Program-made: the position numbers and the translations under genes
Shown: one piece after another, positions 47,174 to 58,429 of the stretch
Layout: every line of letters starts with the position of its first letter
Position numbering within the stretch: position 1 is the stretch's first letter
Notes under the pieces: model-generated
The model's input: only the letters and a program-made list of their open reading frames with translations
What the model was told of the DNA's origin: nothing
Database searches by the model: none
Origin: Ascoidea asiatica
Taxonomy: Eukaryota > Ascomycota > Saccharomycetes > Ascoideales > Ascoideaceae
Assembly (NCBI GenBank): GCA_001600695.1
Contig: BCKQ01000004.1
Location: 62,001-126,000 of the forward strand
DNA length: 64,000 nucleotides
Direction of reading: 5' to 3'

Positions 47174-48035
47174 TGTATTTCTATGTTTCAAGCTTGATTG
47201 AAAATTTTTTAGATAGAAAAAAAAAATTGAGCCTGAAAATGTTAATGAAAATAGATAATAAAAATAAAATGAGATATAATACTTCTGTATTTAATGATCA
47301 TTGAACAACTGCTACATAAAAAGAGAATACAGACAATATTTTTTGGAGTTGGGCCTTAATTCAAATAAGTGCAATATCATTGTGATGCTAGTAACTTAGT
47401 TTATTGAAACGAAAAAACACCCGAGTCTATCAAATAAAGCATAACCGCTCTGCTAGTAACTTTACAGTAGTTAATTTTTACTTGTAAAGTATAAAAGTTA
47501 GATTCGTTAAATCTTGAGGGATCAAACTTGATAACTGCAACGAAGCACGTATGAAAGTGCTAATCATCACATACGTTTTTGGTAGCAGACGGTGCAGACG
47601 ATGCAGACGATGCAGACCAGACCCTTAAAAGTCACATGATTTGGGAAAAGGGGCCAAGCTCTCAAATGGTACTGAAATCAATTAACGTTACAAACAAAAA
47701 TGACATATCCTCAGAATTATGGGTTTGCAGCTTTACTCAATTTTATGAGGATAAAAGCGAATCTTTAGCACCCTTTAACGTAGGCAATGATTAGTAATTT
47801 CATAGGTGCTTTGTTGCAGTGATAATCAATCTGTCATGTTTAAGAAAGCATAACTTTTTGGTAGGCTAAAAGTTTACAAAAGCAAACTGAGGTAAATAAG
47901 GAAAAATTTACTAATTTCAAAATTTTATCCGAACAACAACAAATGAAATAATGTTTATTCTTTTGTCTTCATAATAACTATATTTGATTAGTTAAATAAT
48001 TCAGTAACTTGATATCATTTAATAGAAAACATTTT
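47174..48035. other. Intergenic region with repeated promoter-type motifs
   Basis: This 862-bp stretch contains AGTAACTTTACAGTA at 47455-47469 and TAACGTTA at 47683-47690. A short 9-bp GCAGACGAT-type tandem repeat lies near 47588-47618. A 71-codon ORF across the last (TTG start) is not called. No RNA gene is seen. Confidence 0.5.
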
Positions 48036-51000
48036 CTAAGCATTCAATCTATTATTTCTTCTACTATAATAGCTTATGAAATCTCGAATACTACTTTTTA
48101 CTCTTCTAAAATCCTTTGAAGGTAAACAACTAGCAACTGAATTTATTAATTTCTCTTTTTCTGGTTTCAAGACAGTACCAGGAGGGAATAATAAAATTAA
48201 ATTGACAAGCCATTTTAATATAAGTTGACCATTTTCGCTTTCACTACTCATTAAGCAAAGTTGCAAAATTTTATTTATAAGATCATAAGCTTCATAATGA
48301 CAGTCAATAGGAAATTTGAAACATAACCCAAAAACTAATTTAGTTAGCAATTTAAAACTATAATTTTGCAGGAAATCATTTGAATTGTTTAACAAAATGC
48401 TGAATATTATTTGTTTAACATCATCCGGTGTATCGTCCATTAATGAAACGGGAGGGTATTCAAACCCCCAAGAAAGTAAATCTACTAAAAAATGTAATAC
48501 TGAAGTTAATGTATCAAATCGATCTAAGTTTAATGAATATAATGCAATTTCTAAAGCTTTGAATACAACATCAATTGAACGAATAAACTCAAAGGGATAG
48601 AAGGTTAAGAATTCGGTCATCATCCTGAAAAAATCTTCAATATTATCAGCGATTTCTATGAGAGTATCTGACTGACCTTTTTCCAATAAAGCTTTGAAAT
48701 TATTATCGGGAATTGGCAATTTGGTTTTAGCATTGAAAAATTCTAAGAAGGTCTGTGTTTGATTGAACGAAAATTGAACTACAGAAGCTTTAATCTCATC
48801 GGTAACATATTCATCATTAAATTCTCTAATAACAACTCCTGTTAACCAAATATAACAGCCAAAATGATATTGTTTAAATCCTATTGTTAACACATTTATA
48901 ATTTCATCTAAAATGGGTAACAAATAAGTTGAAAAAGTTTCCAAAGAGCATTTAATAAATTTTAGCCCCCTTTCACTGACTTTCAAAGAAAATCCAAAAT
49001 TATCAATTAGTGCTTTGATTATCGGCCAAACAAATTCCATTATAAGATTTGCTATTGAATTAGTTTCAGCTTGTAAATTTTTAGGTTTTAATATGGACAA
49101 AAATACAGAAACAATCTCAATTTCATCTGCAATTTTGATATATAATTCCTCCTCATTTGATATAGGCAAGGAACTGAAATCTTTATTGGTTGCACAACTA
49201 TTATATTTTGTTAAACTCGTTAATATGGGTCCTAGGAATAATTTTGAGCTCTCAAACGCTTGAAGATCATTTTGCTGGCTTACAATATGACCTATCCCAT
49301 CGGTTAATTCATAGAGTGAAATAGTGTTAATCTTACTCATGACATTAGAAAAAAAAGTAAATAGCTGAGGAAGGAAATTGACAAGTAGCGTAGAACAATC
49401 TTGGCAAAAAAACATTAAGGAGTGAGAAGAAGCATTAGTCAAATCCGAATCAACATCAATATCCGAATTTAAATTTTGCATACTAAAGTTATCTATGATA
49501 TAATTAAGTTGAGCTTGTAAATAATCTGGATGCTTTGATGTCCATTCAGTATATCTTCCAAAAAACAAAGTAATAGAATATCTTATTTTAATGTTATCAT
49601 TAGGTAAATTAGGGATTAAATTCATTATTTTTGGTAAAATAAGATTTTCTGATAATGAGACTTCTTTTGCCATTGATCTTAATGCAAAGAATGCGGCTTC
49701 AACCTTTTGCCAATTGTTTGGCAATTTAATATTATTTAAGTCATTAATATATTGGGAAAGAACTTCATAGGGAATTGTTAATCCATCAGTGGAACCAATA
49801 ATTGATATACAATCCTTCAATACATCGCCCATTTCATATCTAAATTCTTTAAATTTATCTAATGATTCCAAATCGTTATCAAACAAAAGTTTTATATTCA
49901 TCGATTGATCAAGAGATAAATCATTATTTACTGGATATTTAAGAAGTTCTATTATAATTTTGGTCAAATCAGTATAAGTTTGTTTGAAATATAACTTTGC
50001 ATCAGCAAATTTAGAAATACATAACATTTGTTTTAACATATACCAAAAATAAAAAGAATATTTAGCAATTTCCAAATCTTCAGGGTACGAAGTGCATTTT
50101 AAAATTGTTTGAACTAAAGGATTGAAGAATTCAGGATTTTTAACAATTAATATATGCCATGCTTCACCCGCTTCAACAAATAATCTTGTAAGATTATTAA
50201 CTGTATTCATATCATCAAAATTATTAACTAAAACGGGTTGTAACTGAGTCATGATTTGAGTATAAAGAGCATTTATTAAATCAGTATCATTAACATCTGG
50301 ATCGGCATAATCTTTTGAATCCTTGACTATTATAACTAGTGTATCTATTGCATTTTCAAAATCTTTATGATTAGGATTCAAAGAGCTAAATATTAAATCA
50401 GTAATAGAAGTTATAGAAAGAATTTTATGAAGTTGAAACTCTTTTATCCAGCCAGGGAGGGCCGCTAATATTAAGGAACTAAGAGATTTATTATTCTGTT
50501 GTATTAAATTTATCAAGAGAGATAAAATTTGATCAGCAATTGTAGTATTGATTAAAATGTCGGCTCTTGATTTGAATTGCTCATCTGTTAAAGGGGTTTT
50601 ATTAGAGGAACTGACCTCCTCAGGAAGAATTTTTAAAAATTCAAGTAATGAAATTGAATTTTCATGAATTTCAAAATTTGAAATAATATCTAAAACAGGA
50701 GTTGACCAGTTCAAATGTTGAAGTGATAAATTAACCAAGGATATATATAGTTGAGTTCTTATCACTTTTAAATTATATGTAAATGTATAAAGATTGATCA
50801 ATTCAAATATTAATTCTTTAAGTTGATCTAAATTGGTTGTAGAAGAATCTGTTTGTAATTGACTTAAGTCATAAATAATTTTGGAACGTAAAGTCTGAGC
50901 TGCAAAAAATTTAGCCTCAGCAGAAAAAGATGAAGAATTGTTAAATTTATTTTGCTCAGAAGCATTATCCATTAAAATCAATTTTATGATATTCCATGCT

Positions 51001-51128
51001 TCATTTGACTTTTGAAAAGATTCTAGATAATTAAGGGCGATTGATTTTGACTCATTTTGAGAATTTGAATTTAAAGTAGTTAAAGCTTCTTTTAAATTTT
51101 GAATTTGACCAGTTATATCTATATTCAT
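48036..51128 (-). CDS. MTR10: Importin-beta family nuclear import receptor Mtr10
   Basis: The gene encodes 1030 residues (S. cerevisiae Mtr10 about 972). The N-terminal block AKFFAAQTLRSKIIYDLSQL, followed by VIRTQLYISLVNLSLQHLNW and LLEFLKILPEEV, is the Mtr10/transportin-SR signature. The rest is helical-repeat (HEAT) sequence to the end. Mtr10 imports SR-like mRNA-binding proteins such as Npl3 into the nucleus and is linked to tRNA traffic. The start is the first ATG; the family N-terminal helices begin right after it. No truncation is visible. Confidence 0.93.
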   Translation of the reverse strand: MNIDITGQIQNLKEALTTLNSNSQNESKSIALNYLESFQKSNEAWNIIKLILMDNASEQNKFNNSSSFSAEAKFFAAQTLRSKIIYDLSQLQTDSSTTNLDQLKELIFELINLYTFTYNLKVIRTQLYISLVNLSLQHLNWSTPVLDIISNFEIHENSISLLEFLKILPEEVSSSNKTPLTDEQFKSRADILINTTIADQILSLLINLIQQNNKSLSSLILAALPGWIKEFQLHKILSITSITDLIFSSLNPNHKDFENAIDTLVIIVKDSKDYADPDVNDTDLINALYTQIMTQLQPVLVNNFDDMNTVNNLTRLFVEAGEAWHILIVKNPEFFNPLVQTILKCTSYPEDLEIAKYSFYFWYMLKQMLCISKFADAKLYFKQTYTDLTKIIIELLKYPVNNDLSLDQSMNIKLLFDNDLESLDKFKEFRYEMGDVLKDCISIIGSTDGLTIPYEVLSQYINDLNNIKLPNNWQKVEAAFFALRSMAKEVSLSENLILPKIMNLIPNLPNDNIKIRYSITLFFGRYTEWTSKHPDYLQAQLNYIIDNFSMQNLNSDIDVDSDLTNASSHSLMFFCQDCSTLLVNFLPQLFTFFSNVMSKINTISLYELTDGIGHIVSQQNDLQAFESSKLFLGPILTSLTKYNSCATNKDFSSLPISNEEELYIKIADEIEIVSVFLSILKPKNLQAETNSIANLIMEFVWPIIKALIDNFGFSLKVSERGLKFIKCSLETFSTYLLPILDEIINVLTIGFKQYHFGCYIWLTGVVIREFNDEYVTDEIKASVVQFSFNQTQTFLEFFNAKTKLPIPDNNFKALLEKGQSDTLIEIADNIEDFFRMMTEFLTFYPFEFIRSIDVVFKALEIALYSLNLDRFDTLTSVLHFLVDLLSWGFEYPPVSLMDDTPDDVKQIIFSILLNNSNDFLQNYSFKLLTKLVFGLCFKFPIDCHYEAYDLINKILQLCLMSSESENGQLILKWLVNLILLFPPGTVLKPEKEKLINSVASCLPSKDFRRVKSSIRDFISYYSRRNNRLNA

Positions 51129-52272
51129 ATTATTTATTCTGTTGATTTGAAAAATTCAATTTACTAGTTGAAATTGGTTTAATTGTTAAAAATTGATGAA
51201 TTGAAATTAATAATTTGTACGAATAATTTTATGGTATTTGTTAATAGTAAAGTTAGCATTTCTGCAGTAATCTTCATTCTTCATAGTACCGGTACAGTAA
51301 ACGTGGATCTATCTGTTCGGATTTACCAAAAAAGTAATTATTGGAAGAAACTAACAATAACCGGAGAACCCATACCAAGTTTATTCGCATTAAAAAGCAC
51401 AAGAAAATGAATAAAACGTGATATCCAATTTCTTCAGTTTTAAACCAGAACACGAGAAAAGTTCTGATTACAGCCACATTGGAAACACTAATAAAATAAT
51501 TCCCTTTCAAAAGAAAATAGAATAAGTTACGTAACTACTGTAGAGTAAAAGTGTTGCAATCAAAGAGATAATTGATAAGGAATCGAGCTTTAAGCTGATA
51601 ATTTTACTAACATTTGCGTTTTTCCTCACCTCAAAAAAAATCAAAAAACAATAGAATACAAATATTAATTCAAAAATAATATGAATGAGTAGCAGTGGTG
51701 AAAAAAAGACGTTTCTAAAAGAAAATCTTCCAGTTTGTTTTGAAGAAGTATCGCTTACAAATGATGCCAGTTCATTTCTCGAAGTGAATGAAAACACCGA
51801 TATTATTACTAACGTTAATGTTATGAACTCAATTGAGGGGTGGGGCTAAGCCTCATTTGCCACACAAATTTAACAACACACTATCGTGGCAAATTTAAAG
51901 AGAAGTCTGTGAAAAATATTAACTTCGCAAAATTAATTTTCCTGATAGAATCACGTGCAATTGGATAGGGCTGTTTAATTGAAAAAAAAAACCCCAGTCC
52001 AAATTGAGTCTCACTGGCTTCTCACACTGGCATCCTACTGAATTCGAAGTTAGAGCCTAAACGTGATCATCAGCTTGACAGCAATGATTGATTCAGAACT
52101 TCCAGAACCTCGTTCCATAGCCCTAGAGCGGTCTGTTGTAGCTCCACTGTTTTTGGACTTTACTACAAATCCCAAATTAATTATTTCAAATATATTGAAG
52201 GAAATATTAATAAAAGTACCTTAGGATAAAAGATTACAATTTGATATTAATTAAAGAATAGTAACAATCAAA
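51129..52272. promoter_or_regulatory. Divergent promoter region MTR10 / RPS4
   Basis: This 1.14-kb gap between divergent genes contains CGGTAC with TACAGTAAA at 51293-51301, TAACGTTA at 51810-51817 and TCACGTGC (CACGTG at 51952-51957). TAGCCCTAG lies at 52118-52126, resembling Tbf1-type sites. Cbf1 plus Tbf1 are known to drive ribosomal protein genes in several non-Saccharomyces yeasts, so assigning these to RPS4 is plausible inference. Two hydrophobic ORFs on the minus strand (51274-51797) lack ATG starts and are not called. Confidence 0.55.
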
Positions 52273-53518
52273 ATGGCTAGAGGACCGTAAGTGTTTTAAT
52301 AAAGCATTAGTGTGAAATAATGATTAATCCATTAAATCAAAGAGTAAACTAAAAGATGATGAAAAATTCAGTAAATTAGAGAAAAAATGTATCAAAAAGA
52401 TCAACTAAATTATAGAAAAATTCGAAAACTAAAATTGGCTAATCAAAGAAATGAAGAATTCAAATAAAAAGGGTTTTAACAGGTTAAAAATAATTAGGAA
52501 ATCATAAAATCAATTATCAATGTATTAGTTTTTTATGGTGTAATAATAGAATAAAAATTGTAATTTCAGGATCATCGTATTATTGATCAAAAACTAGAAA
52601 AATATCAAGTCAAACAAGTTTTTTTTACCATTTGGACATTGTTTCTTTATTTTAAACCCAATAATTTTTAATAATTTCAATGCTCCCATTCTTCTTTTAT
52701 GGAATCATTACTAACTGATTATTTTTTATTTTTGAAATTAAATTAGAAAAAAACATCTTAAAAGATTAGCAGCTCCAAAACATTGGATGTTGGATAAATT
52801 AAGTGGTACATATGCTCCACGTCCATCCCAAGGTCCACATAAATTAGGTGAATCTTTACCATTAATTGTGTTTTTAAGAAATAGATTAAAGTATGCATTA
52901 AATGGTCGTGAAGTAAAAGCTATTTTAATGCAACGTCATGTTAAAGTTGATGGAAAAGTTAGAACTGATACTACTTTTCCAGCTGGTTTCATGGATGTAA
53001 TTACTTTAGATGCTACAAATGAAAATTTCCGTTTAATTTATGATATTAAAGGTAGATTTGCTGTTCATCGTATTAGTGATGAAGAAGCTACATATAAATT
53101 AGCAAAAGTTAAAAAAGTTCAATTAGGTAAAAAAGGTATTCCTTTCATTGTTTCACATGATGGTAGAACTATCCGTTATCCTGATCCAGCTATTAGAGTT
53201 AATGATACTGTTAAAATTGATTTAGCTACAGGAAAAGTATCTGACTTTTTAAAATTTGATACTGGAAAATTAGTTATGGCAACTGGTGGTCGTAACATGG
53301 GTAGAGTTGGTGTTATTACTCACCGTGAAAGACATGAAGGTGGTTTTGATATAGTTCACATTAAAGATTCTTTAGATAACAGTTTTGCTACTCGTTTATC
53401 TAATGTTTTTATTATTGGGGAACCAGGAAAGCCATGGATTTCATTACCAAAAGGAAAAGGTATTAAACTTACTATTGCTGAAGAACGTGATCGTCGTCGT
53501 GCTCAACAAGAATTATAA
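52273..53518 (+). CDS. RPS4: 40S ribosomal protein eS4 (spliced)
   Basis: Exon 1 is 52273-52286 (14 nt, MARG plus two bases). The intron is 52287-52746 (460 nt, donor GTAAGT, branch TACTAAC at 52709-52715, acceptor TAG 31 nt later). Exon 2 is 52747-53518. The product has 261 residues, the same length as S. cerevisiae Rps4. The sequence [22 protein letters not shown] and the body (S4 and KOW-like regions, [11 protein letters not shown]) are eS4. It is a cytosolic small-subunit ribosomal protein. Codons are biased toward TTA and GGT, as expected for high expression. A long first intron after a few codons is typical of yeast ribosomal protein genes. Confidence 0.98.
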
Positions 53519-53991
53519 GTTATGTATAATATCAAAAGCTATATAATTTAATAAAGTTGTTCAAATAACAATAAAAATATAAAACAAATAAAGATTTAAA
53601 CTTTCTGCAAAATGTAGTTTATTTTAGAATTGTTTTTTAATTAAGTTAATATCGTTTACTTAAGCTTAAAAGTTTTCAGGGAAAGAAAAAATTTAGCATT
53701 AGTTTCTCCTCTTCTGCTTAAAAATTTCGAAAGGGAATGAAATTTTGGAAAAAAATTTGAAAAGGCTTGAAATGCTTTAAAACACTGACAAATTCAAATA
53801 AAGTGGGCTCTGACAGTTGAAAAAAAAACTTTATGAACTTGAAAAATGCTTTAACAAGCATTTTTCATTCAGTAGATTATTGATTAATTTATTCCAAAAC
53901 TACATAAAATATAACATAGTAAACTTAATATACAGATAAGAAAAATCACTTTAATTCTAACAAAAATAAAACCGAGAGATTTTTTTTTTTT
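53519..53991. other. Convergent intergenic region, no gene seen
   Basis: This is 473 bp between RPS4 and RPB7 3' ends, AT-rich. A T-run of about 14 at 53981-53994 sits at the RPB7 end. No gene is seen. Confidence 0.5.
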
Positions 53992-54608
53992 TTAAATGGA
54001 TCCAAGGTAATCCTCTTTGATACTTCCAATTGCAAATATTTCATGAACATCAGCTCTTGTACCTATGATTTTTAATCTGACTTTACTTCCTTTTGCAATA
54101 TGCTGTTCATCAGAAGAATAAGCAGGGGGGTTTGCAGTAGGATTATACTGCATATCAGATGGTATTAAGGATTTTGAAACAAAAATTGGAACAGGACCTG
54201 CTTCAGCTTTAAATCCTTGAGGCGACACCAATGATACAAGTGCATCAACCACCTCTCCTTTAAATGGTTTCCATACAACAGCTTTATATTTCACTTCGAA
54301 TTCAGCAGCACCAGAACCAGGAACAATTTTTCCTTTTCCAATATCAATTTTCATACAATCTAAAACACAGACTATATAACCTATCTGACCAGAACAAGTT
54401 CCCTCAACATCAGTCAAAAGTTTCTCTCGTAGAAACTGGTTCATTTGAGGACCAAAATAAGAAGGATGTAAGGTCAAATTGAGGGTTAAGTCTTTCTACA
54501 AAAAAAACAATGTTGTTAAGAGACCGAGTTAGTAAATTGATAATCTTAACAACTAAATAACTAAAATTTTTAAGGTAATATAATATTAAAACTTACAATG
54601 AAAAACAT
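53992..54608 (-). CDS. RPB7: RNA polymerase II subunit Rpb7 (spliced)
   Basis: Exon 1 is 54597-54608 (MFFI, 12 nt). The intron is 54496-54596 (101 nt; donor GTAAGT, branch TACTAAC at 54528-54534 as read on the minus strand, acceptor TAG). Exon 2 is 53992-54495. The product is 171 residues, identical in length to S. cerevisiae Rpb7. The start MFFIKDL...LHPSYFGP, the [13 protein letters not shown] block and the end [11 protein letters not shown] are diagnostic. Rpb7 forms the stalk with Rpb4 on Pol II. Without the small first exon the protein would lack its N-terminus, so the splice is firm. It is divergent from MRPL23 across 525 bp. Confidence 0.97.
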
Positions 54609-55133
54609 TGATGATATATCATATATTGTCCTGAAGAATTCCCTACCACCAATTGTGAAATTTTTTATTTTATCAAGTTTATTTCAATAAATTTAAATTC
54701 ATTTCAATTCATTTCAATTCATTTCTACATATTTTTATTTAAAATCAATAGTAAATAGTAAATATGGTGAGTTTATCAAGCTAAAATTACCGGCACGGTT
54801 CAAACAGTATGGAAATGAAAATTGAAACGGAATAACGTACTACGCCACATTATATTTCTACAGTACCGATAGTAATAACGTTGATAAAAAACTTACCTCA
54901 TAAATTACATAAGCGCACGCCACAAACTCAACACTACCAATACTGGCATTGGAATACTGATGAACAGTAACTTTACAGTAAAGTTACTGTTATTTTTGAA
55001 GGAAGCTGAAAATTAATTTGACGAATACCAAACATAGAGAAAAAGCAAAAAAATAAAAGGTATTTATCGATCTTTAATTCATAGAATAATTTACAAGAAC
55101 TTAAAGTATTCATTGATAACTACACTTTGTGAA
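54609..55133. promoter_or_regulatory. Divergent promoter region RPB7 / MRPL23
   Basis: This 525-bp gap contains a perfect 29-bp inverted repeat (separate entry), CGGCACGG near 54790 and TACAGTACCG near 54863. No ORF or RNA gene is seen. Confidence 0.55.
54963..54991. repeat. Perfect 14-bp inverted repeat, 1-nt spacer
   Basis: The arms AACAGTAACTTTAC and GTAAAGTTACTGTT flank one A. The core TTACAGTAA recurs in other promoters of the window. It may bind a dimeric factor; a hairpin is less likely to be meaningful in an untranscribed promoter. Confidence 0.85.
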
Positions 55134-55697
55134 ATGTCTCAATACATAGGGAAAGTAAGTATGATGTTTAGTGTTTTTCAATCTATTAGAAATTGTTTTG
55201 TAATATTATCAAGTTCATGAATTACTAATATTAATTCATTTTACTTATCTATTAAGACTGCTTTAGCACTTTCAAAAATCTGGCATCAGGTAGATGTATC
55301 GCAAGATCCAAGAACATTGGGTAGACTTGCATCTTCAATAGCTGTTACTTTAATGGGCAAGCATAAGCCTATATTTGATCCTTCCTTAGATTGTGGTGAT
55401 TATGTTGTAGTGACAAATTGTGCTGATTTAAAAGTCACTGGTAAAAAAATGAAACAAAAAACATACTGGTCTCATAGTACAAAACCAGGTCATTTGAAAT
55501 TAATAACAATGGAAAAAATGATTGAAAATAAAGGATATACTGAAATATTAAGAAAGGCTGTTAATGGTATGTTACCCAAAAATAGATTACGTGCAAAAAG
55601 AATGGAAAGATTAAAGCTTTTTGATGGATCTGAACATCCTTATAAAAAAAATATAATAAAGTTTTATGAAAATACTGAATTTAATACAATAAAATGA
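55134..55697 (+). CDS. MRPL23: Mitochondrial 54S ribosomal protein uL13m (spliced)
   Basis: Exon 1 is 55134-55154 (MSQYIGK). The intron is 55155-55256 (102 nt; donor GTAAGT, branch TACTAAT at 55223-55229, acceptor AAG). Exon 2 is 55257-55697. The product has 153 residues against about 163 in S. cerevisiae Mrpl23, with a shorter C-terminus. [29 protein letters not shown] and KQKTYWSHS are the uL13 family signature in its mitochondrial form. The protein acts in the mitochondrial large ribosomal subunit. The frame before exon 2 has no other ATG, so splicing decides the start. It converges on the NUP82-like gene, with about 155 bp between. Confidence 0.96.
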
Positions 55698-55852
55698 AGA
55701 ATTTTTCATTTTTTTATTACTTGTAAATAGGCAAAATATATATTTAATTATAAATTATTTTTATAAAATTTTAAAACTTCTACTGTATAACTATTGAAAA
55801 ATCTATTAAAAGTTTAAATAAAATTTTTAAATAATGAGATATTTTTTTCAAA

Positions 55853-58429
55853 TTAATTTTCTAAAGTTAGTTGACTTAGCTTATTTTCCATTTGAATTAA
55901 AGAATCTTCTAAAGTTTTTGAAGCATCCTTTATCATTAAATCTTGATTATTAATAGATTTTTTTAAATTATTTAATTGATAAATATTTGTACGAAATTTA
56001 TTTTCAAAATTTAAATTATTATTATTATTTAATTTATCCTTAATGAAATTTAATTGAGTTTTGAAATTCGTAGATTGATTTAATAAATTCGGAATAAGTT
56101 TTGAATTAAAAAGTAATAATTCTTTGAAAAAATTTAATTCTTCATCATTTATAGGTAAATTTTTATTTTTCTCATTTAAATTTTTAATTAAAATTTTAAA
56201 TCTTAAATCGATTTTTTCTTGCCTTTTTAAAGAATTGATTAAAACTTGATTATTATTTGAATTAATATTAAAATTTTCAATATTTTTAATTTTTTTATTA
56301 ATTTCATTTAATTTAATCAATTGATTTTCAAACTCAATTTTTTGTAAAGAAATTATATATCTTAAATTATATTCAAATTTATAAAAATTTAAAATTTTTG
56401 AATAAAATTCATTTGAAGTTAAATTAAAAGCATTTATTATATTCTGATTTTTTTCTTCGTTTTCTAAATTTTGAAAATTTTTAGAATCATTATTTAATTT
56501 GAGTTTTTCATTTAAATTATTATGAATAATTGGATTTGAATTAAATTTATTAAAAATATTATTCTGATTAGATATCAAATTATGTAATAGTTTTAATTGA
56601 TTGATCGAAGATTTATTAATTATAGGAACATTTGAGTTAATATTAGAATTAATGTTAGAATTAAGATTTAAATTATTTGAAATTTTTGATAAATCTTGAA
56701 TTGAAGAATTTTCAAGATTATTTGAGTCAGTATAATTATTAATATTTTCATAATCATCATCATCATCAATTTGTAAGATATTAATAATATGGGTTGATAA
56801 AGAAAGAATATAATTATTACCAGAAAAATTATTATTTAAAATAGTTAAAGATTTAATTGAATTTTTAGTTTTATTTGGTGAATTTGAAATAATTTTAATA
56901 TCATTTGGTAAAATATTATTATTATTTAATAAAAATTGATTAAATTTCATAGAATTATTTTCAATTATAGAGTTATTTAATAATTTACCCCATTTGAAGA
57001 AATCTAATTTTAATATAAGATTATTGTAAAAAATAAAAAATATGCAAGGTATATTATCATTTGGCTTTATTAAAAGTATATTATTATTTGATTTATTTGA
57101 TTGATATGATGTATTGGAAGAGTTAGGTAACTGAATAGATTGTAATAGAGTTAAAGTAGTACCATCATCATCATTTTCTTCTTCTTCTTCTTCTTCATTT
57201 TCATCATTGTTATCAACCTTAACATATTCTTCTTGATCATCTTGATGTATTTGGTGATTATTAATCCATTTCATTTGAAAAGAAGTATTATTATAATCTG
57301 GTAATAAAGATAAAATTGAACCATTTGAAAAAGAAGCAAATAATAAATTTATTGAACCAGAATTTATGGAAATTAAATTTTTTCCTTCAATTGAATAATC
57401 ATTATCAAGATAAGAAGGATAAGGTAATAAAGTATAAGGACCTTGTAATTTTAAATTATTAATTTTATAAATTGGAACTAAATTTAATAAATTATTATTT
57501 GAATTTTTAATATGAGGTAAAGATTGAATTAATAAATGATTAATCCAATTATTTTGATTTAAATTATTTGAATTAGAAAAAGAGGATAAAAAAGATAAAA
57601 AAGAAAAAGGAACAGATAGAATTTTTGGAAAAAAAGGATAAAGAGAATAAATATCACCTTCTTTTGAGAATATATATAAAGTTAAAGAAGCAATTGGATT
57701 TGAATAGTTTGAAGAGATTAAATCAGAACCAAAAGATATTGAGATTGGTTTTTGTATTGAAGATAAATTTGAAGATAAATTTGAAGATAATTTTGAAGAT
57801 AATTTTGAAGTTATTTGATTTTTATTTAAATTAATAGAATCAAAAGGAGATATATAAGAATTAATTAAATCAAAAGATCTAATAATTGAATCATTTGATA
57901 AAATTATTAAATTTGAATCATTTTTTGAGATTGAATTCCAAATAACATTTAAAATTTTTAAATTTATATTATTTGAACTATAAATAAATTTACCAATTTG
58001 AAAATAATCTAAATTTATAAAAGAGTTATTATTATTATTATTATTATTATTATTGAATAAAGAAGATAATATTTGAAATGGAGGTAAATTAATTACGAAA
58101 ATATTGTTATCACCAATTATTGCTAATAAAGTACCAGAATTATTCAACTCAATTGCTTTTATAATAAAATTAATTTTAGGTAAATTTAATAATTTATAAG
58201 AATAAGAATAAGATTTAGGATTATAATTTAAAGAAGAATCATTGATTATGGTGTATCTAATAGTATTATTGATGGCAAAAAATAATTCATTGTTATTTCT
58301 GGAGGCGAGGTTATTTGAATTGGCTAATTGAGAAGAATTTGAAGAACTTGAGGAGGGAGGAGAAGCAGCTTCGATATCTCCAAATATAGGATGGGCTTTA
58401 ATCGATTGGGAAAAAGAGCAAGAAGCCAT
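55853..58429 (-). CDS. NUP82: Nup82/Nup88-like nucleoporin
   Basis: The gene encodes 858 residues from the ATG at 58429; the frame continues seven codons upstream to a GTG. The N-terminal ~450 residues contain beta-rich repeats resembling the Nup82 propeller. Diagnostic-looking parts are LKLQGPYTLLPYPSYL and INLLFASFSNGSILSLLP, a pattern shared with Nup82/Nup88. The C-terminal ~350 residues are Asn/Lys/Leu-rich and predicted coiled coil, the region that binds Nup159 and Nsp1 in yeast. Asn runs come from ATT repeats on the plus strand near 58025. Nup82 sits on the cytoplasmic face of the nuclear pore and serves mRNA export. An acidic EEEEEE/DDD stretch near 415 interrupts the propeller. Family assignment is by pattern and length, not a firm full alignment. 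Confidence 0.75.
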   Translation of the reverse strand: MASCSFSQSIKAHPIFGDIEAASPPSSSSSNSSQLANSNNLASRNNNELFFAINNTIRYTIINDSSLNYNPKSYSYSYKLLNLPKINFIIKAIELNNSGTLLAIIGDNNIFVINLPPFQILSSLFNNNNNNNNNNSFINLDYFQIGKFIYSSNNINLKILNVIWNSISKNDSNLIILSNDSIIRSFDLINSYISPFDSINLNKNQITSKLSSKLSSNLSSNLSSIQKPISISFGSDLISSNYSNPIASLTLYIFSKEGDIYSLYPFFPKILSVPFSFLSFLSSFSNSNNLNQNNWINHLLIQSLPHIKNSNNNLLNLVPIYKINNLKLQGPYTLLPYPSYLDNDYSIEGKNLISINSGSINLLFASFSNGSILSLLPDYNNTSFQMKWINNHQIHQDDQEEYVKVDNNDENEEEEEEENDDDGTTLTLLQSIQLPNSSNTSYQSNKSNNNILLIKPNDNIPCIFFIFYNNLILKLDFFKWGKLLNNSIIENNSMKFNQFLLNNNNILPNDIKIISNSPNKTKNSIKSLTILNNNFSGNNYILSLSTHIINILQIDDDDDYENINNYTDSNNLENSSIQDLSKISNNLNLNSNINSNINSNVPIINKSSINQLKLLHNLISNQNNIFNKFNSNPIIHNNLNEKLKLNNDSKNFQNLENEEKNQNIINAFNLTSNEFYSKILNFYKFEYNLRYIISLQKIEFENQLIKLNEINKKIKNIENFNINSNNNQVLINSLKRQEKIDLRFKILIKNLNEKNKNLPINDEELNFFKELLLFNSKLIPNLLNQSTNFKTQLNFIKDKLNNNNNLNFENKFRTNIYQLNNLKKSINNQDLMIKDASKTLEDSLIQMENKLSQLTLEN

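Noticed and set aside
47579-47794. 71-codon plus-strand ORF over the GCAGACGAT repeats
   Set aside because: It starts with TTG and most of its length is repeat or unremarkable sequence.
51274-51797. Two minus-strand hydrophobic ORFs upstream of MTR10
   Set aside because: The larger one has no ATG (it opens with GTG) and the other starts late; no signature. A small spliced membrane protein is possible but unsupported.
52287-52746. C/D-box snoRNA in the RPS4 intron (ATGATGA near 52356)
   Set aside because: No D box at the right distance and no terminal stem; the match is likely chance.
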